Below are positions 1-7,676 of a stretch of DNA of 32,003 bases, piece by piece. The notes beneath the pieces are model-generated. The model did no database searches. It was given only the letters and a program-made list of their open reading frames with translations, and was not told the origin of the DNA. Positions within the stretch are counted from its first letter, which is position 1; the number at the start of each line of letters is the position of its first letter. Location of the stretch: assembly GCA_944388555.1 (NCBI GenBank), contig CALXJH010000128.1, positions 1 to 32,003 on the forward strand. The letters are read 5' to 3'. A program made the position numbers and the translations under genes. The DNA comes from an uncultured Clostridia bacterium (lineage in GTDB: Bacteria; Bacillota; Clostridia; RGIG6154).

Positions 1-501
1 TATGCTACAAGCTTTGCGATTGCAGGTATTCCGCTCACACAACCGATTATGCCGGAAGCGGTTATTGCGCTCGGCTGCGTACCGATTGCAGAATACGGCA
101 CCCCTTCTACAAACGAAATTCCAGATGCTGTAGAAAAATATTTGCAGCACTATGACGCAGTACTTCTGGAAAACCATGGTGCTCTTTCCTATTCTGATTC
201 TCTCTTAAACGCTTATTTTAAAATGGAATCTCTTGAATTTTACGCAGAACTTTTATTCAAATCCAAGCAATTAGGCGGTCCGAAAGAATTGTCTGAAAGC
301 CAGGTTATGCGTCTTTATGAAATCAGAAGACAATTTGGTCTTTCCGGCAAGCATCCGGCTGATTTATGTCTCAATGCAAAAGCTGGAAAAGCAAGCTGTC
401 ATTCTTGCGGCGCATGCGGTAATACTGCGCAAAATTCTGGTGCAGATGCAGATTTAGTTGCTGAAATTACAAAACAGGTTTTAAAACAATTAGGAAAATA
501 A
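1..501 (+). CDS. Class II aldolase (fuculose/rhamnulose-phosphate type), BMC cargo, 5' partial
   Basis: The gene enters from outside the window, and frame 1 is open from base 1. The visible part is the C-terminal half of a class II aldolase: it begins with YATSFAIAG, a stretch typical of the family, and has the ENHGAL segment whose His is a zinc ligand. Family members cleave L-fuculose-1-P or L-rhamnulose-1-P to DHAP and L-lactaldehyde. The aldolase fold should end near LSGKHPADLC. After it comes a Cys-rich linker (CHSCGACG) and a terminal amphipathic helix, DADLVAEITKQVLKQLG, that resembles a BMC encapsulation peptide. Co-location with shell genes supports a role as lumen cargo that supplies lactaldehyde. 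The exact sugar phosphate cannot be told from this part. The Cys-rich linker is unusual. Confidence 0.87.
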   Translation, partial: YATSFAIAGIPLTQPIMPEAVIALGCVPIAEYGTPSTNEIPDAVEKYLQHYDAVLLENHGALSYSDSLLNAYFKMESLEFYAELLFKSKQLGGPKELSESQVMRLYEIRRQFGLSGKHPADLCLNAKAGKASCHSCGACGNTAQNSGADADLVAEITKQVLKQLGK

Positions 502-538
502 TTCAAATTATTTACATACTTAAAGAAAGGAGACTCTT

Positions 539-1012
539 ATGCGCGAACAAGACTTATCATCCATTGTCGCAGAAGTTATACAATCTGTTTCCTGCATAAA
601 AATGACCCTTTCTCTTGCCGAAAAAATTGCCGGTGCTGTGCAGCAGAAAGCATCCCAAATGGGCGTTAACGCGGTGATTGCTGTTTCAAATGAAGGCGCA
701 CGTCCTATTTTGGTGCATGCCATGGATAATGCTTATATTGCAAGCTATGATATCGCTTTAAACAAAGCGTATACCGCTGTTGCACTCAAGATGTCAACAA
801 AGGAACTGCAATCCTTGTCGCAGCCCGAAAAGCCGCTTTACGGCATTCAGCATACGAACAACGGACAGATTGTTGTTTTTGGCGGTGGTGAAGTGCTGGT
901 TTCTAACGGAAAGATGATTGGCGGCTTAGGTGTAAGCGGCGGAACAGAAGAACAGGATACCGCGCTTGCAGCATATGGCAAAGCGTTCTTTGACAAGGAG
1001 TTTGCCTTATGA
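539..1012 (+). CDS. GlcG/PduO C-terminal-domain-like protein (DUF336 family), BMC-associated
   Basis: A 157-residue protein. The body has the pattern of the GlcG/HbpS/PduO-C (DUF336) family: an N-terminal helix beginning TLSLAEKIAGAV, then KAYTAVALKMST, and a glycine-rich C-terminal GGLGVSGGTEEQD. Family members bind heme or corrinoid-type cofactors in some systems, but the function inside BMCs is not settled. The first 17 residues (MREQDLSSIVAEVIQSV) precede the domain and look like an encapsulation peptide. A good Shine-Dalgarno (AAAGGAG) lies just upstream. The stop overlaps the next start as ATGA at 1009-1012, which suggests translational coupling to the alcohol dehydrogenase gene. Confidence 0.8.
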   Translation: MREQDLSSIVAEVIQSVSCIKMTLSLAEKIAGAVQQKASQMGVNAVIAVSNEGARPILVHAMDNAYIASYDIALNKAYTAVALKMSTKELQSLSQPEKPLYGIQHTNNGQIVVFGGGEVLVSNGKMIGGLGVSGGTEEQDTALAAYGKAFFDKEFAL

Positions 1013-2505
1013 TAAACTCGTTTCAGGTTCCGGATGGCCTTCAGATTATACAAACACAAACACCGGAACTTCTATCCTTTGACCTAATTGAAAGGGGCGG
1101 CTACCTGCTCTCCGAAAAAGAACAGCAGCAATTGTTTTCATTTGCGGATAAGCCATGCACATTTTCAGTTGCCTTAGCGAAAATAAACGGCGTATCCGTA
1201 CAAAAACCGCAATTTTTTATTGCAAGGAATCTAACATCGGAAGAAAAAAACAAAAAAATTTATGTGCCGGTAATCGGCATACAAAAAATATTAGACAGGA
1301 GAATGACTATGGATATGAACGCAGACAAAATTCAAGAAATTGTCAAACAAGTTCTGTCTCAGATAGATGGCGCTCCTGCTGCTTCCAAAACATCCCGGGA
1401 TATTCCGAAAACCAGCCGCGCGGCTATGCTTACCAAGCTGGAACATTATGAAATCAAAGAATATCCAATCCCTGAAATTGGGGATGATGACATTTTGGTT
1501 AAAGTGGAAGGTTGCGGAATCTGTGGAACAGACGCACATGAATTCAAAAGAGATCCTTTTGGCTTAATTCCGCTGGTATTAGGACATGAGGGAACAGGCG
1601 AAATTGTAAAAATGGGTAAAAATGTCACCAAGGACAGTGCAGGAAATCCCTTAAATATCGGCGACAAAGTTGTCACCTGTATGATTTTTAAAGACAATCC
1701 TGATATTACCATGTTTGACCTGAACAAACAAAATGTCGGCGGTGCAGATGTTTATGGTTTGCTTCCCGACGACGATGTGCACCTCAACGGATGGTTTGCT
1801 GATTATTTGGTCGTACGCAAAGGTTCTACAATATTTAATGTAAGCGATTTATCGTTGGATTTAAGAATTTTAATCGAACCATGCGCCGTTTTAGTACATG
1901 CTGTTGAACGTGCAAAAACAACCAATATTCTTCGCTTTAACAGCCGCGTTGCTGTGCAAGGCTGCGGTCCCATCGGTTTGATCTGCATTGCGGTGCTGCG
2001 CACAATGGGTATTGAAAATATCGTTGCCATCGACGGTGAAGACAAACGTCTTGATTTTGCCAAAGAAATGGGCGCAAATGCAACCGTGAATTTTAAAAAC
2101 TACAGTGATCAGTCTTCTTTGGCAAACGCTGTCCAAGACGCTTTTGGCGGAAAATTGGCAGACTTTGCATTCCAGTGCACGGGCTCCCCTGTGGCACACA
2201 GCAATATTTATAAATTTATTCGCAATGGCGGCGGGCTTTGTGAACTTGGCTTCTTTATCAACGGCGGAGACGCAACCATCAATCCGCATTTTGATATCTG
2301 CGCGAAAGAAATCACAACGGTTGGCTCCTGGGTATATACCCTTAGGGATTACGCCACGACTTTTGACTTTTTAAAACGGGCAAAGGGCATCGGACTTCCA
2401 TTAGAAAAACTGATAACCCACAAATTCCCGCTTGAACAAATCAATGAAGCACATATTACAAACCTGAAAATGGAAGGTTTGAAAATTGCAATAATAAATG
2501 AATAA
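1009..2505 (+). CDS. Zinc-dependent alcohol dehydrogenase with unrecognised 98-residue N-terminal module and internal start
   Basis: The 498-residue reading frame starts in an ATGA overlap, with AAGGAG at about 995-1000. From about residue 130 it is a medium-chain zinc alcohol dehydrogenase: GCGICGTD (catalytic-zinc Cys), LGHEGTG (His-Glu), and the Rossmann motif GCGPIG. No four-Cys structural zinc lobe is visible. Residues 1-98 match no family I recognise. At 1309 there is an in-frame ATG with AGGAG (1297-1301) 7 nt upstream, and the product from it begins MDMNADKIQEIVKQVLSQID, a typical encapsulation-peptide helix followed by a linker. The ordinary enzyme is therefore probably the 398-residue form from 1309. 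The upstream 98 codons encode either a separate small protein that lost its stop codon or a true fusion. Likely role: NAD(P)H-dependent reduction of lactaldehyde or another aldehyde, recycling cofactor inside the BMC. Confidence 0.85.
   Translation: MINSFQVPDGLQIIQTQTPELLSFDLIERGGYLLSEKEQQQLFSFADKPCTFSVALAKINGVSVQKPQFFIARNLTSEEKNKKIYVPVIGIQKILDRRMTMDMNADKIQEIVKQVLSQIDGAPAASKTSRDIPKTSRAAMLTKLEHYEIKEYPIPEIGDDDILVKVEGCGICGTDAHEFKRDPFGLIPLVLGHEGTGEIVKMGKNVTKDSAGNPLNIGDKVVTCMIFKDNPDITMFDLNKQNVGGADVYGLLPDDDVHLNGWFADYLVVRKGSTIFNVSDLSLDLRILIEPCAVLVHAVERAKTTNILRFNSRVAVQGCGPIGLICIAVLRTMGIENIVAIDGEDKRLDFAKEMGANATVNFKNYSDQSSLANAVQDAFGGKLADFAFQCTGSPVAHSNIYKFIRNGGGLCELGFFINGGDATINPHFDICAKEITTVGSWVYTLRDYATTFDFLKRAKGIGLPLEKLITHKFPLEQINEAHITNLKMEGLKIAIINE
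1297..1311 (+). promoter_or_regulatory. Internal ribosome binding site and ATG within the alcohol dehydrogenase frame
   Basis: AGGAG at 1297-1301 is followed after 7 nt by ATG at 1309; another in-frame ATG lies at 1303. Starting at 1309 puts an encapsulation-peptide-like helix at the N-terminus, as in other BMC cargo enzymes. This is the main argument for a second translation start. Confidence 0.7.
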
Positions 2506-2519
2506 CGGAGGAATGAAAA

Positions 2520-2795
2520 ATGGCATTAGAAGCATTAGGTATGATTGAAACAAGAGGTTTAACCGCAGCAATTGAAGCGGCGGACGCAATGGTTAAAGCC
2601 GCAGAAGTTGTCCTCATCGGCACAGAGAAAATCGGATCCGGTTTGGTAAGCGTTATGGTTCGCGGCGATGTTGGCGCTGTTAAAGCAGCAACAGAAGCCG
2701 GCGCGAACTCTGCACAGCGTCTTGGCGAACTCATTGCCGTACATGTAATTCCAAGACCACACGCAGATGTAGAAAAGATTTTGCCGAAATTTTAA
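2520..2795 (+). CDS. BMC-H shell hexamer protein, PduA-type
   Basis: A 91-residue single-domain BMC shell protein. It opens [20 protein letters not shown] and contains [22 protein letters not shown] and [15 protein letters not shown], all very close to PduA. The KIGSGL segment lines the central pore of PduA hexamers, where the Ser faces the channel, so this hexamer probably passes small polar substrates. It has a GGAGG Shine-Dalgarno upstream. It is followed after 16 nt by a paralogue about 85% identical by eye, so the pair looks like a tandem duplication. Confidence 0.96.
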   Translation: MALEALGMIETRGLTAAIEAADAMVKAAEVVLIGTEKIGSGLVSVMVRGDVGAVKAATEAGANSAQRLGELIAVHVIPRPHADVEKILPKF

Positions 2796-2811
2796 TAGGT
2801 AGGTGTTTTAA

Positions 2812-3177
2812 ATGGCTACTCCAAGAAAAACAACACAAATTGCTGAAGCAATCCAGGAAGCAAAACAAGAAGTTAAAAATATTAAGGAGGAAAAGAAAAT
2901 GGCATTAGAAGCATTAGGTATGGTAGAAACAAGAGGTTTGGTTGCTGCAATTGAAGCAGCAGACGCAATGTTAAAAGCCGCAAACGTACAGCTGATCGGT
3001 ACGGAGAAAATCGGATCCGGATTGGTAAGTGTTATGGTTCGCGGTGATGTTGGTGCTGTTAAAGCTGCTGTTGAAGCAGGCAACGCATCCGCACAAAAAC
3101 TGGGTGAAATCATTGCAACACATGTTATTCCCCGTCCTCATGGCGATGTGGAGAAAATTTTGCCTTCTTTGAAATAA
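2812..3177 (+). CDS. BMC-H shell hexamer protein, PduA-type, with charged N-terminal extension and internal start
   Basis: The frame encodes 121 residues. The shell domain starts at residue 30 ([14 protein letters not shown]) and is nearly the same as the preceding shell protein, including the KIGSGL pore and HVIPRPH. Residues 1-29 are a highly charged, helix-prone extension ([19 protein letters not shown]). A strong AAGGAGG at 2884-2890 sits 8 nt before the internal ATG at 2899, so an ordinary 92-residue form is very likely made. The upstream ATG at 2812 has only a weak AGGTG-type site. The long form could be a minor product that brings a helix to some hexamers; alternatively, the upstream part is a small leader ORF that happens to be in frame. 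Confidence 0.94.
   Translation: MATPRKTTQIAEAIQEAKQEVKNIKEEKKMALEALGMVETRGLVAAIEAADAMLKAANVQLIGTEKIGSGLVSVMVRGDVGAVKAAVEAGNASAQKLGEIIATHVIPRPHGDVEKILPSLK
2884..2901 (+). promoter_or_regulatory. Strong internal ribosome binding site for the short shell protein
   Basis: AAGGAGG at 2884-2890 lies 8 nt before the in-frame ATG at 2899. It is stronger than the site before the upstream ATG at 2812, so the 92-residue shell protein is probably the main product. Confidence 0.75.
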
Positions 3178-3190
3178 TACATACTAAAAT

Positions 3191-3224
3191 ACGGGAAACC
3201 GCATTTTCCATTGCGGTTTCCCGT
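3191..3224 (+). other. Intercistronic 13-bp hairpin between shell genes and eutN-like gene
   Basis: A perfect 13-bp inverted repeat (3191-3203 with 3212-3224) encloses an 8-nt loop. No U-run follows (the next bases are CTAAACC), so it is not a normal intrinsic terminator. Its place directly behind the two major shell genes suggests an mRNA 3' stabiliser, a processing site or a partial attenuator that sets shell hexamer output above that of vertex and cargo genes. Confidence 0.75.
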
Positions 3225-3251
3225 CTAAACCACAGAAAGGATGGCTAAGCA

Positions 3252-3515
3252 ATGCTGATAGGCAAAGTAATTGGAAGCGTTGTTTCCACACGAAAAAATG
3301 AGAATTTGGTGGGCAGTAAATTTATGATTGTTGAACCACTAAAAGAAATGAGTAAGCAGGCAGAAAAAATCATTGCCGTAGATAATGTGGGTGCCGGCAT
3401 CGGAGAAATTGTACTTGTCGCACTTGGAAGTGCTGCAAGAATCGGTTGTAACATGGACACAGCACCTGTTGATGCAGCGATTGTAGGTATCGTGGACGAA
3501 AAACCTCAATTATAA
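3252..3515 (+). CDS. EutN/CcmL-type BMC-P pentamer (vertex) protein
   Basis: An 87-residue protein of the EutN/CcmL/PduN family. MLIGKVIGSVVSTRKNENLV is the usual N-terminal strand, followed by GSKFMIVEPL, the central DNVGAGIGEIVLVALGSAAR and the C-terminal VDAAIVGIVDE. These proteins form pentamers that cap the twelve vertices of the icosahedral shell. It is the only pentamer gene in the window. The Shine-Dalgarno is AAAGGATGG about 10 nt upstream. It sits after the hairpin at 3191-3224, so it may be expressed below the hexamers, as expected from shell stoichiometry. Confidence 0.95.
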   Translation: MLIGKVIGSVVSTRKNENLVGSKFMIVEPLKEMSKQAEKIIAVDNVGAGIGEIVLVALGSAARIGCNMDTAPVDAAIVGIVDEKPQL

Positions 3516-3559
3516 TTTGGTGATTTAAAAAGTTAGAGAAAGGATGGCTTTATTTCGTT

Positions 3560-4900
3560 ATGACAATTGAAGAACTTGCTGAAATTATGAAAAACAACGG
3601 AATATCCGGCGCAGGCGGCGCGGGGTTCCCGGCATATGCCAAACTCAACCCGAACGCTGACACAATTTTGCTCAACTGTGCAGAATGCGAACCTTTGCTT
3701 AAAGTACATCGCCAGGTTTTAAAGACCTATACTTTTGAAATCCTGAGCGGTCTGAATCTTATTGCAAAAACAATCGGTGCAAAGCAGTGTATTGTTGCAA
3801 TCAAAAAATCCTATCGTTCAACTGTTGCCGCAATAGAAGCGCAGCTTCCCGCCTTTCCAAATATAAAAATAGGTATTTTACCTGAAATTTACCCTGCCGG
3901 CGACGAAGTTGTTACCATTTACGAAACGACAGGCAGAGTAGTTGCCCCCGGCAGCATTCCAATTTCTGAAGGTTGCATTGTCTACAATGTTGAAACCGTG
4001 TTAAACGTGTATAATGCTGTATTCCGGCAACAACCGGTAACGCATAAATACATAACCGTAACAGGTGAAGTACACACACCTGCTACATTTCGTGTTCCAA
4101 TCGGAACTTCATTTGAAGCACTGATTCAATTAGCCGGTGGTGCTTCAATAGATTCCTATGTCATTTTATGCGGTGGACCAATGACCGGGACACTTGCACA
4201 AAATACAGATGTTGTGACAAAAACGACCAACGCGCTGATCGTATTACCCAGTAATCATCCAGTCATTATCCAGAAACAAACCAACCAAACCATTAGTGAA
4301 AAAAGAGTGATGAGTGCATGCTGTCAATGCAGAGTATGCACGGATTTATGTTCCCGGCATTTGTTGGGGCATCCAATTGAGCCGCATGAAATTATGCGTG
4401 CAATGTCCAGCGGAAAAGTTGTAAAACCGCAGGCCATTTTAAATGCTGCTTTTTGCTCTGGCTGCGGCATTTGCGAAATGTTTGCCTGCCCGCAATCTCT
4501 GCACCCGAGGACACTGATCCTTGCCTTAAAAGCAGAACTCCGCAAAAACGGCATTGCGGTACCTAAACCAGAATATTCAGCCCCTGTGAACCCGCAGAGA
4601 GACTACCGAAAAGTAGCAAAGGAGCGATTAACTGCGCGGTTAGGGCTTACAAAATATAATACACCTGCCCCTTTGTCTGAAAAAGACTTTCATCCGAAGA
4701 AGGTTAAAATTCTTTTTTCTCAGCACACAGGCGCCCCTTCGATTCCGAATGTGCAGGCAGGTGACTCTGTTGCCGTGGGGCAAGTAATTGCTGTCCCTGC
4801 GGAAAATGCTTTAAGCAATACCATACACGCTTCCATAAACGGAAAAGTCTTATTAGTGAATAAGGAATTTGCCCTTATTGAAGAACAGAAGGAGGCATAA
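3560..4900 (+). CDS. PduS-like RnfC-type iron-sulfur flavoprotein
   Basis: A 446-residue protein matching the PduS/RnfC architecture. It has an N-terminal nucleotide/flavin-binding region with GAGGAGFPAYAKL (residues 16-28) and an SLBB-like segment around GEVHTPATFRVPIGTS. Two Cys clusters follow, suited to two [4Fe-4S] centres: C254-x2-C257-x2-C260-x3-C264, and C299-x2-C302-x2-C305-x4-C310. A C-terminal lipoyl-like/barrel segment is also present. In Pdu systems PduS reduces cobalamin and contacts the shell protein PduT. Here it is directly followed by a PduT-like gene 7 nt downstream. No B12 enzyme is visible, so an electron conduit or NADH re-oxidation role across the shell is more likely. 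This role is inference. Confidence 0.93.
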   Translation: MTIEELAEIMKNNGISGAGGAGFPAYAKLNPNADTILLNCAECEPLLKVHRQVLKTYTFEILSGLNLIAKTIGAKQCIVAIKKSYRSTVAAIEAQLPAFPNIKIGILPEIYPAGDEVVTIYETTGRVVAPGSIPISEGCIVYNVETVLNVYNAVFRQQPVTHKYITVTGEVHTPATFRVPIGTSFEALIQLAGGASIDSYVILCGGPMTGTLAQNTDVVTKTTNALIVLPSNHPVIIQKQTNQTISEKRVMSACCQCRVCTDLCSRHLLGHPIEPHEIMRAMSSGKVVKPQAILNAAFCSGCGICEMFACPQSLHPRTLILALKAELRKNGIAVPKPEYSAPVNPQRDYRKVAKERLTARLGLTKYNTPAPLSEKDFHPKKVKILFSQHTGAPSIPNVQAGDSVAVGQVIAVPAENALSNTIHASINGKVLLVNKEFALIEEQKEA

Positions 4901-4906
4901 GGATTT

Positions 4907-5455
4907 ATGAGCAAAGCAATCGGCATGGCAGAATATCAGACAGTATCTACCGGTATACATGCCGCTGATCTGATGGTCAAAACCGCTAATGTAGAAATCA
5001 TAGAAGCACAGACTGTTTGTCCGGGAAAATACATTGTTTTAATCACAGGAGAATTAAGTGCTGTCCGCGCTGCTGTAGATGCGACGCAAACGTTGTATGG
5101 AGATAAGCTGATCGATCATTTTGTACTTGGAAATCCAGATCCCTCCATATTCCCGGCAATATATGCCGCAAACAACATAGAAAACAAAAACGCTTTAGGT
5201 GTTTTGGAAACCTTTTCTGCCGCCTCTATTATTGTGGCAGCGGATATGGCTGCCAAAACAGCTGACGTTCAATTGATAGAACTGAGAATTGCAAAAGGCA
5301 TGTGCGGAAAATCCTACATGCTGCTGACCGGAGAAGTCGCAGCGGTACAGGCTGCGATTGACCGTGCACAGCAGGAAGTTGGCGCTGGCGGCATGTTCTT
5401 AGATAGTTCTGTGATTCCAAATCCCGACAATAAGCTGTGGGAAACGATACTTTAA
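4907..5455 (+). CDS. PduT-like tandem-BMC (BMC-T) shell trimer with Fe-S pore cysteine
   Basis: A 182-residue protein with two BMC domains (about 4-85 and 95-180). It follows PduT closely: AIGMAEYQTVSTGIHAADLM, then TVCPGKYIVLITGELSAV. Cys38 in VCPGK matches the PduT Cys that, three per trimer, holds a [4Fe-4S] cluster in the pore. The second domain has ALGVLETFSAASIIVAADMA and ends with SSVIPNPDNKLWE. It probably passes electrons between the lumen and the cytosol, paired with the PduS-like protein encoded immediately upstream. Confidence 0.94.
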   Translation: MSKAIGMAEYQTVSTGIHAADLMVKTANVEIIEAQTVCPGKYIVLITGELSAVRAAVDATQTLYGDKLIDHFVLGNPDPSIFPAIYAANNIENKNALGVLETFSAASIIVAADMAAKTADVQLIELRIAKGMCGKSYMLLTGEVAAVQAAIDRAQQEVGAGGMFLDSSVIPNPDNKLWETIL

Positions 5456-5472
5456 AGTAAGAGGTGTGTAAA

Positions 5473-6870
5473 ATGCAAATAAACGAAAAAATGGTACAGG
5501 AAATTGTTGCAAAAGTTGTTGAAAATGTAAACGCTAAAAACATTTCCTCTGCCCCCAGACAAAAAGGGGTATTTACCACCATGACAGAAGCACTTGCCGC
5601 AGTGGAAAAAGCTTATAAGCAATTCCGCGGCTACTCTGTCGCACAGCGCGAACAAATGATTAAAAACATTCGCAAACGCATTTTGGAAGAAGCAGAAACT
5701 TTAGCCGTTTTAGGCGTAGAAGAAACCGGAATGGGTCGCGTCTCTGATAAAATCATTAAACATCAGCTGGTCGCAAATAAAACGCCCGGAACAGAAGATT
5801 TATCTCCGCGTGTTATGACCGGCGACAGCGGTATGACGCTTATTGAAATGGCTCCTTACGGTGTTATTGGCAGCATTACGCCTTCTACCAATCCAAGTGA
5901 AACCGTACTTTGCAATTCTATTGGCATGATTGCAGCCGGAAACGCCGTTGTATTTAACCCACATCCTCACGCTTGCAAAACAGCAAACTATGCAGTAGAT
6001 TTAGTAAACCGCGCTGTTTTAGAAGCCGGCGGACCCGAAAACTTAGTGGTCTCTGTTCAAAAACCCACTATGGATACCTCTAATGAAATGGTAACTTCTC
6101 CTATTGTGCGTATGCTGGTTGCAACCGGCGGGCCGGGTGTAGTAAAAATGCTGCTTTCTTCGGGTAAAAAAGCAATTGGTGCGGGTGCAGGCAATCCTCC
6201 GGTTATTGTAGATGATACAGCCGATGTTGAAAAAGCAGGTGCAGATATCGTTGCTGGTGCAAGCTTTGACAATAATCTTCCTTGCATTGCAGAGAAAGAA
6301 TGTTTTGTTTTCGCATCGGTCGCAGACCGCCTGATTGATTCCATGTGCCGCAACGGTGCCTATTTGATTAAAGGTGCTGATGTTGAAAAACTATTAAAAA
6401 TAGCTTTAATTGAAAAAAATGGCAAGTATGTTATCAATAAAAAATGGGTTGGTAAAGACGCCAAAAAATTCCTAAAAGAACTTGGTATTGATGCTGAGCC
6501 ACGGCTGATTATTTGCGAAACAGAAAACAGCCATCCTTTTGTACAAGTGGAAATGATGATGCCTATTTTGCCTATTGTTCGGGTAGACAACATTGACGAA
6601 GCAATCCAATATGCTGTTGCAGCCGAGCACGGAAATCGTCATTCTGCGCATATTCACTCCAAAAACATTGACCACTTAACCCGCTTTGCGCGCGCTGTGG
6701 AAACCACAATTTTTGTTAAAAATGCACCATCATACGCCGGAATCGGTGCCGGCGGTGAAGGCTATACCACCTTTACCATCGCCGGTCCGACAGGCGAAGG
6801 CTTAACAGCCGCGCATTCCTTTACACGGCAAAGAAGATGTGTTTTGGTTGACGGATTGCATATTGTTTAA
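5473..6870 (+). CDS. CoA-acylating aldehyde dehydrogenase, PduP/EutE-like, BMC cargo
   Basis: A 465-residue enzyme that oxidises an aldehyde to acyl-CoA with NAD+ and CoA. Catalytic Cys271 sits in DNNLPCIAEKE, the usual PduP/EutE context. Other family segments are MAPYGVIGSITPSTNPSETV, NAVVFNPHPHACK, the glycine stretch GAGAGNPPV and the C-terminal GPTGEGLTAAHSFTRQRRCV. The N-terminal MQINEKMVQEIVAKVVENVN is an encapsulation-peptide-like helix followed by a linker. I chose ATG 5473 over GTG 5464 because AGAGGTG lies 6-7 nt upstream of the ATG. In this operon the substrate is probably lactaldehyde (to lactyl-CoA), or propionaldehyde if a diol dehydratase is encoded outside the window. Confidence 0.95.
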   Translation: MQINEKMVQEIVAKVVENVNAKNISSAPRQKGVFTTMTEALAAVEKAYKQFRGYSVAQREQMIKNIRKRILEEAETLAVLGVEETGMGRVSDKIIKHQLVANKTPGTEDLSPRVMTGDSGMTLIEMAPYGVIGSITPSTNPSETVLCNSIGMIAAGNAVVFNPHPHACKTANYAVDLVNRAVLEAGGPENLVVSVQKPTMDTSNEMVTSPIVRMLVATGGPGVVKMLLSSGKKAIGAGAGNPPVIVDDTADVEKAGADIVAGASFDNNLPCIAEKECFVFASVADRLIDSMCRNGAYLIKGADVEKLLKIALIEKNGKYVINKKWVGKDAKKFLKELGIDAEPRLIICETENSHPFVQVEMMMPILPIVRVDNIDEAIQYAVAAEHGNRHSAHIHSKNIDHLTRFARAVETTIFVKNAPSYAGIGAGGEGYTTFTIAGPTGEGLTAAHSFTRQRRCVLVDGLHIV

Positions 6871-6890
6871 AATTTAATTGAGGTGACAGA

Positions 6891-7247
6891 ATGAACGCAT
6901 TGGGCATGATAGAAGTCTACAGCTTTACAACTGCAGTCTGTGTTGCAGATGTGTGTGCAAAAGCTGCGGAAATAGAAGTGATTGCATTTGACCGAAACCG
7001 TCCGGTTTCTCCCGACGTGCCCGCGCCCTTGGTCATGATTGTAAAAATCAGCGGTGAAGTCGGAGCTGTACAAGCGGCTGTACAAGCCGGGGTTGCTTAC
7101 GCAAAATCCAAAGGAAAATATATCGTATCCCATATTATTGCAAATCCCGGAACGGATGTAGACAAAATGGCTTACTTAATGGATATAAACAAAGACAAAT
7201 TTAATAAAAAACTGCCCAAGACAATGCGAAAGGAGGCAGACGAATGA
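6891..7247 (+). CDS. BMC-H shell protein with long pore loop and basic C-terminal tail
   Basis: A 118-residue single BMC domain beginning MNALGMIEVYSFTTAVCVAD. Where PduA has a short KIGSGL pore loop, this protein has a longer Pro-rich one (FDRNRPVSPDVPAPLVMIV), a type I associate with glycyl-radical BMC loci. After the domain (IVSHIIANPGTDVDKM) comes a tail of about 30 residues rich in Lys (NKDKFNKKLPKTMRKEADE) that most hexamers lack. It overlaps the next gene as ATGA. The loop implies a differently sized or differently charged pore. The tail may contact cargo, nucleic acid or the cytosolic face. Confidence 0.93.
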   Translation: MNALGMIEVYSFTTAVCVADVCAKAAEIEVIAFDRNRPVSPDVPAPLVMIVKISGEVGAVQAAVQAGVAYAKSKGKYIVSHIIANPGTDVDKMAYLMDINKDKFNKKLPKTMRKEADE

Positions 7248-7522
7248 GTGCATCGATTGGTTTACTGGAAGTACAAGGCTTAGTTGCCTCTATCAACGCA
7301 CTGGACGCTATGTTAAAAACTGCCTCTGTTCGTTTGATCCATACCGAAAAGCGTCTGGGCGGCAGGTTGGTTACATTAGTCATTGCCGGAAAAGTGGACG
7401 CTGTAAGCGCAGCTATAGACGCAGGGAAAAAGCAGGCAGAAATTTTAGGAGCGGTATTTGGGGCAGAAGTCATTGCAAATCCCCATGATGAGGTTAAAAA
7501 ATTCTTTGATTTTGAAAGTTGA
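7244..7522 (+). CDS. BMC-H shell hexamer protein with RLGGR pore variant
   Basis: A 92-residue single BMC domain. SIGLLEVQGLVASINALDAM is the usual first strand and helix, followed by EKRLGGRLVTLVIAGKVDAV and AEVIANPHDEV. The pore segment reads RLGGRL instead of KIGSGL, so an Arg probably points at the channel and could favour anionic substrates or cofactors. It is the fourth single-domain hexamer gene of the operon and translationally coupled to the previous one (start in ATGA overlap, GGAGG upstream). Confidence 0.94.
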   Translation: MSASIGLLEVQGLVASINALDAMLKTASVRLIHTEKRLGGRLVTLVIAGKVDAVSAAIDAGKKQAEILGAVFGAEVIANPHDEVKKFFDFES

Positions 7523-7562
7523 TTCTTTGCCAAAAAAAAATAATAGAAACTTTCGAAATGCC

Positions 7563-7583
7563 GCAAACAAATTATTTGTTTGC
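7563..7583. other. Small perfect hairpin in the 154-nt gap before pduL
   Basis: A 9-bp stem (7563-7571 with 7575-7583) with a 3-nt loop. It is AT-rich with no U-run behind it. It lies in the only long gap inside the BMC operon (7523-7676) and might be an RNA processing point. I could not identify a convincing promoter in the gap. Confidence 0.4.
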
Positions 7584-7676
7584 CGTCCATTTTATCCTGT
7601 TTCGCATAGCATGATCTTTTTAAAATTATTGTATCGAATTTCAAAACTTTTCGCAACAACAGAAAGGTGAAATCAC

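Noticed and set aside
7523-7676. A promoter or small gene in the gap before pduL.
   Set aside because: No paired -35/-10 boxes at proper spacing were found, and the overlapping frame is a shadow of the shell gene. Only a small hairpin is supported.
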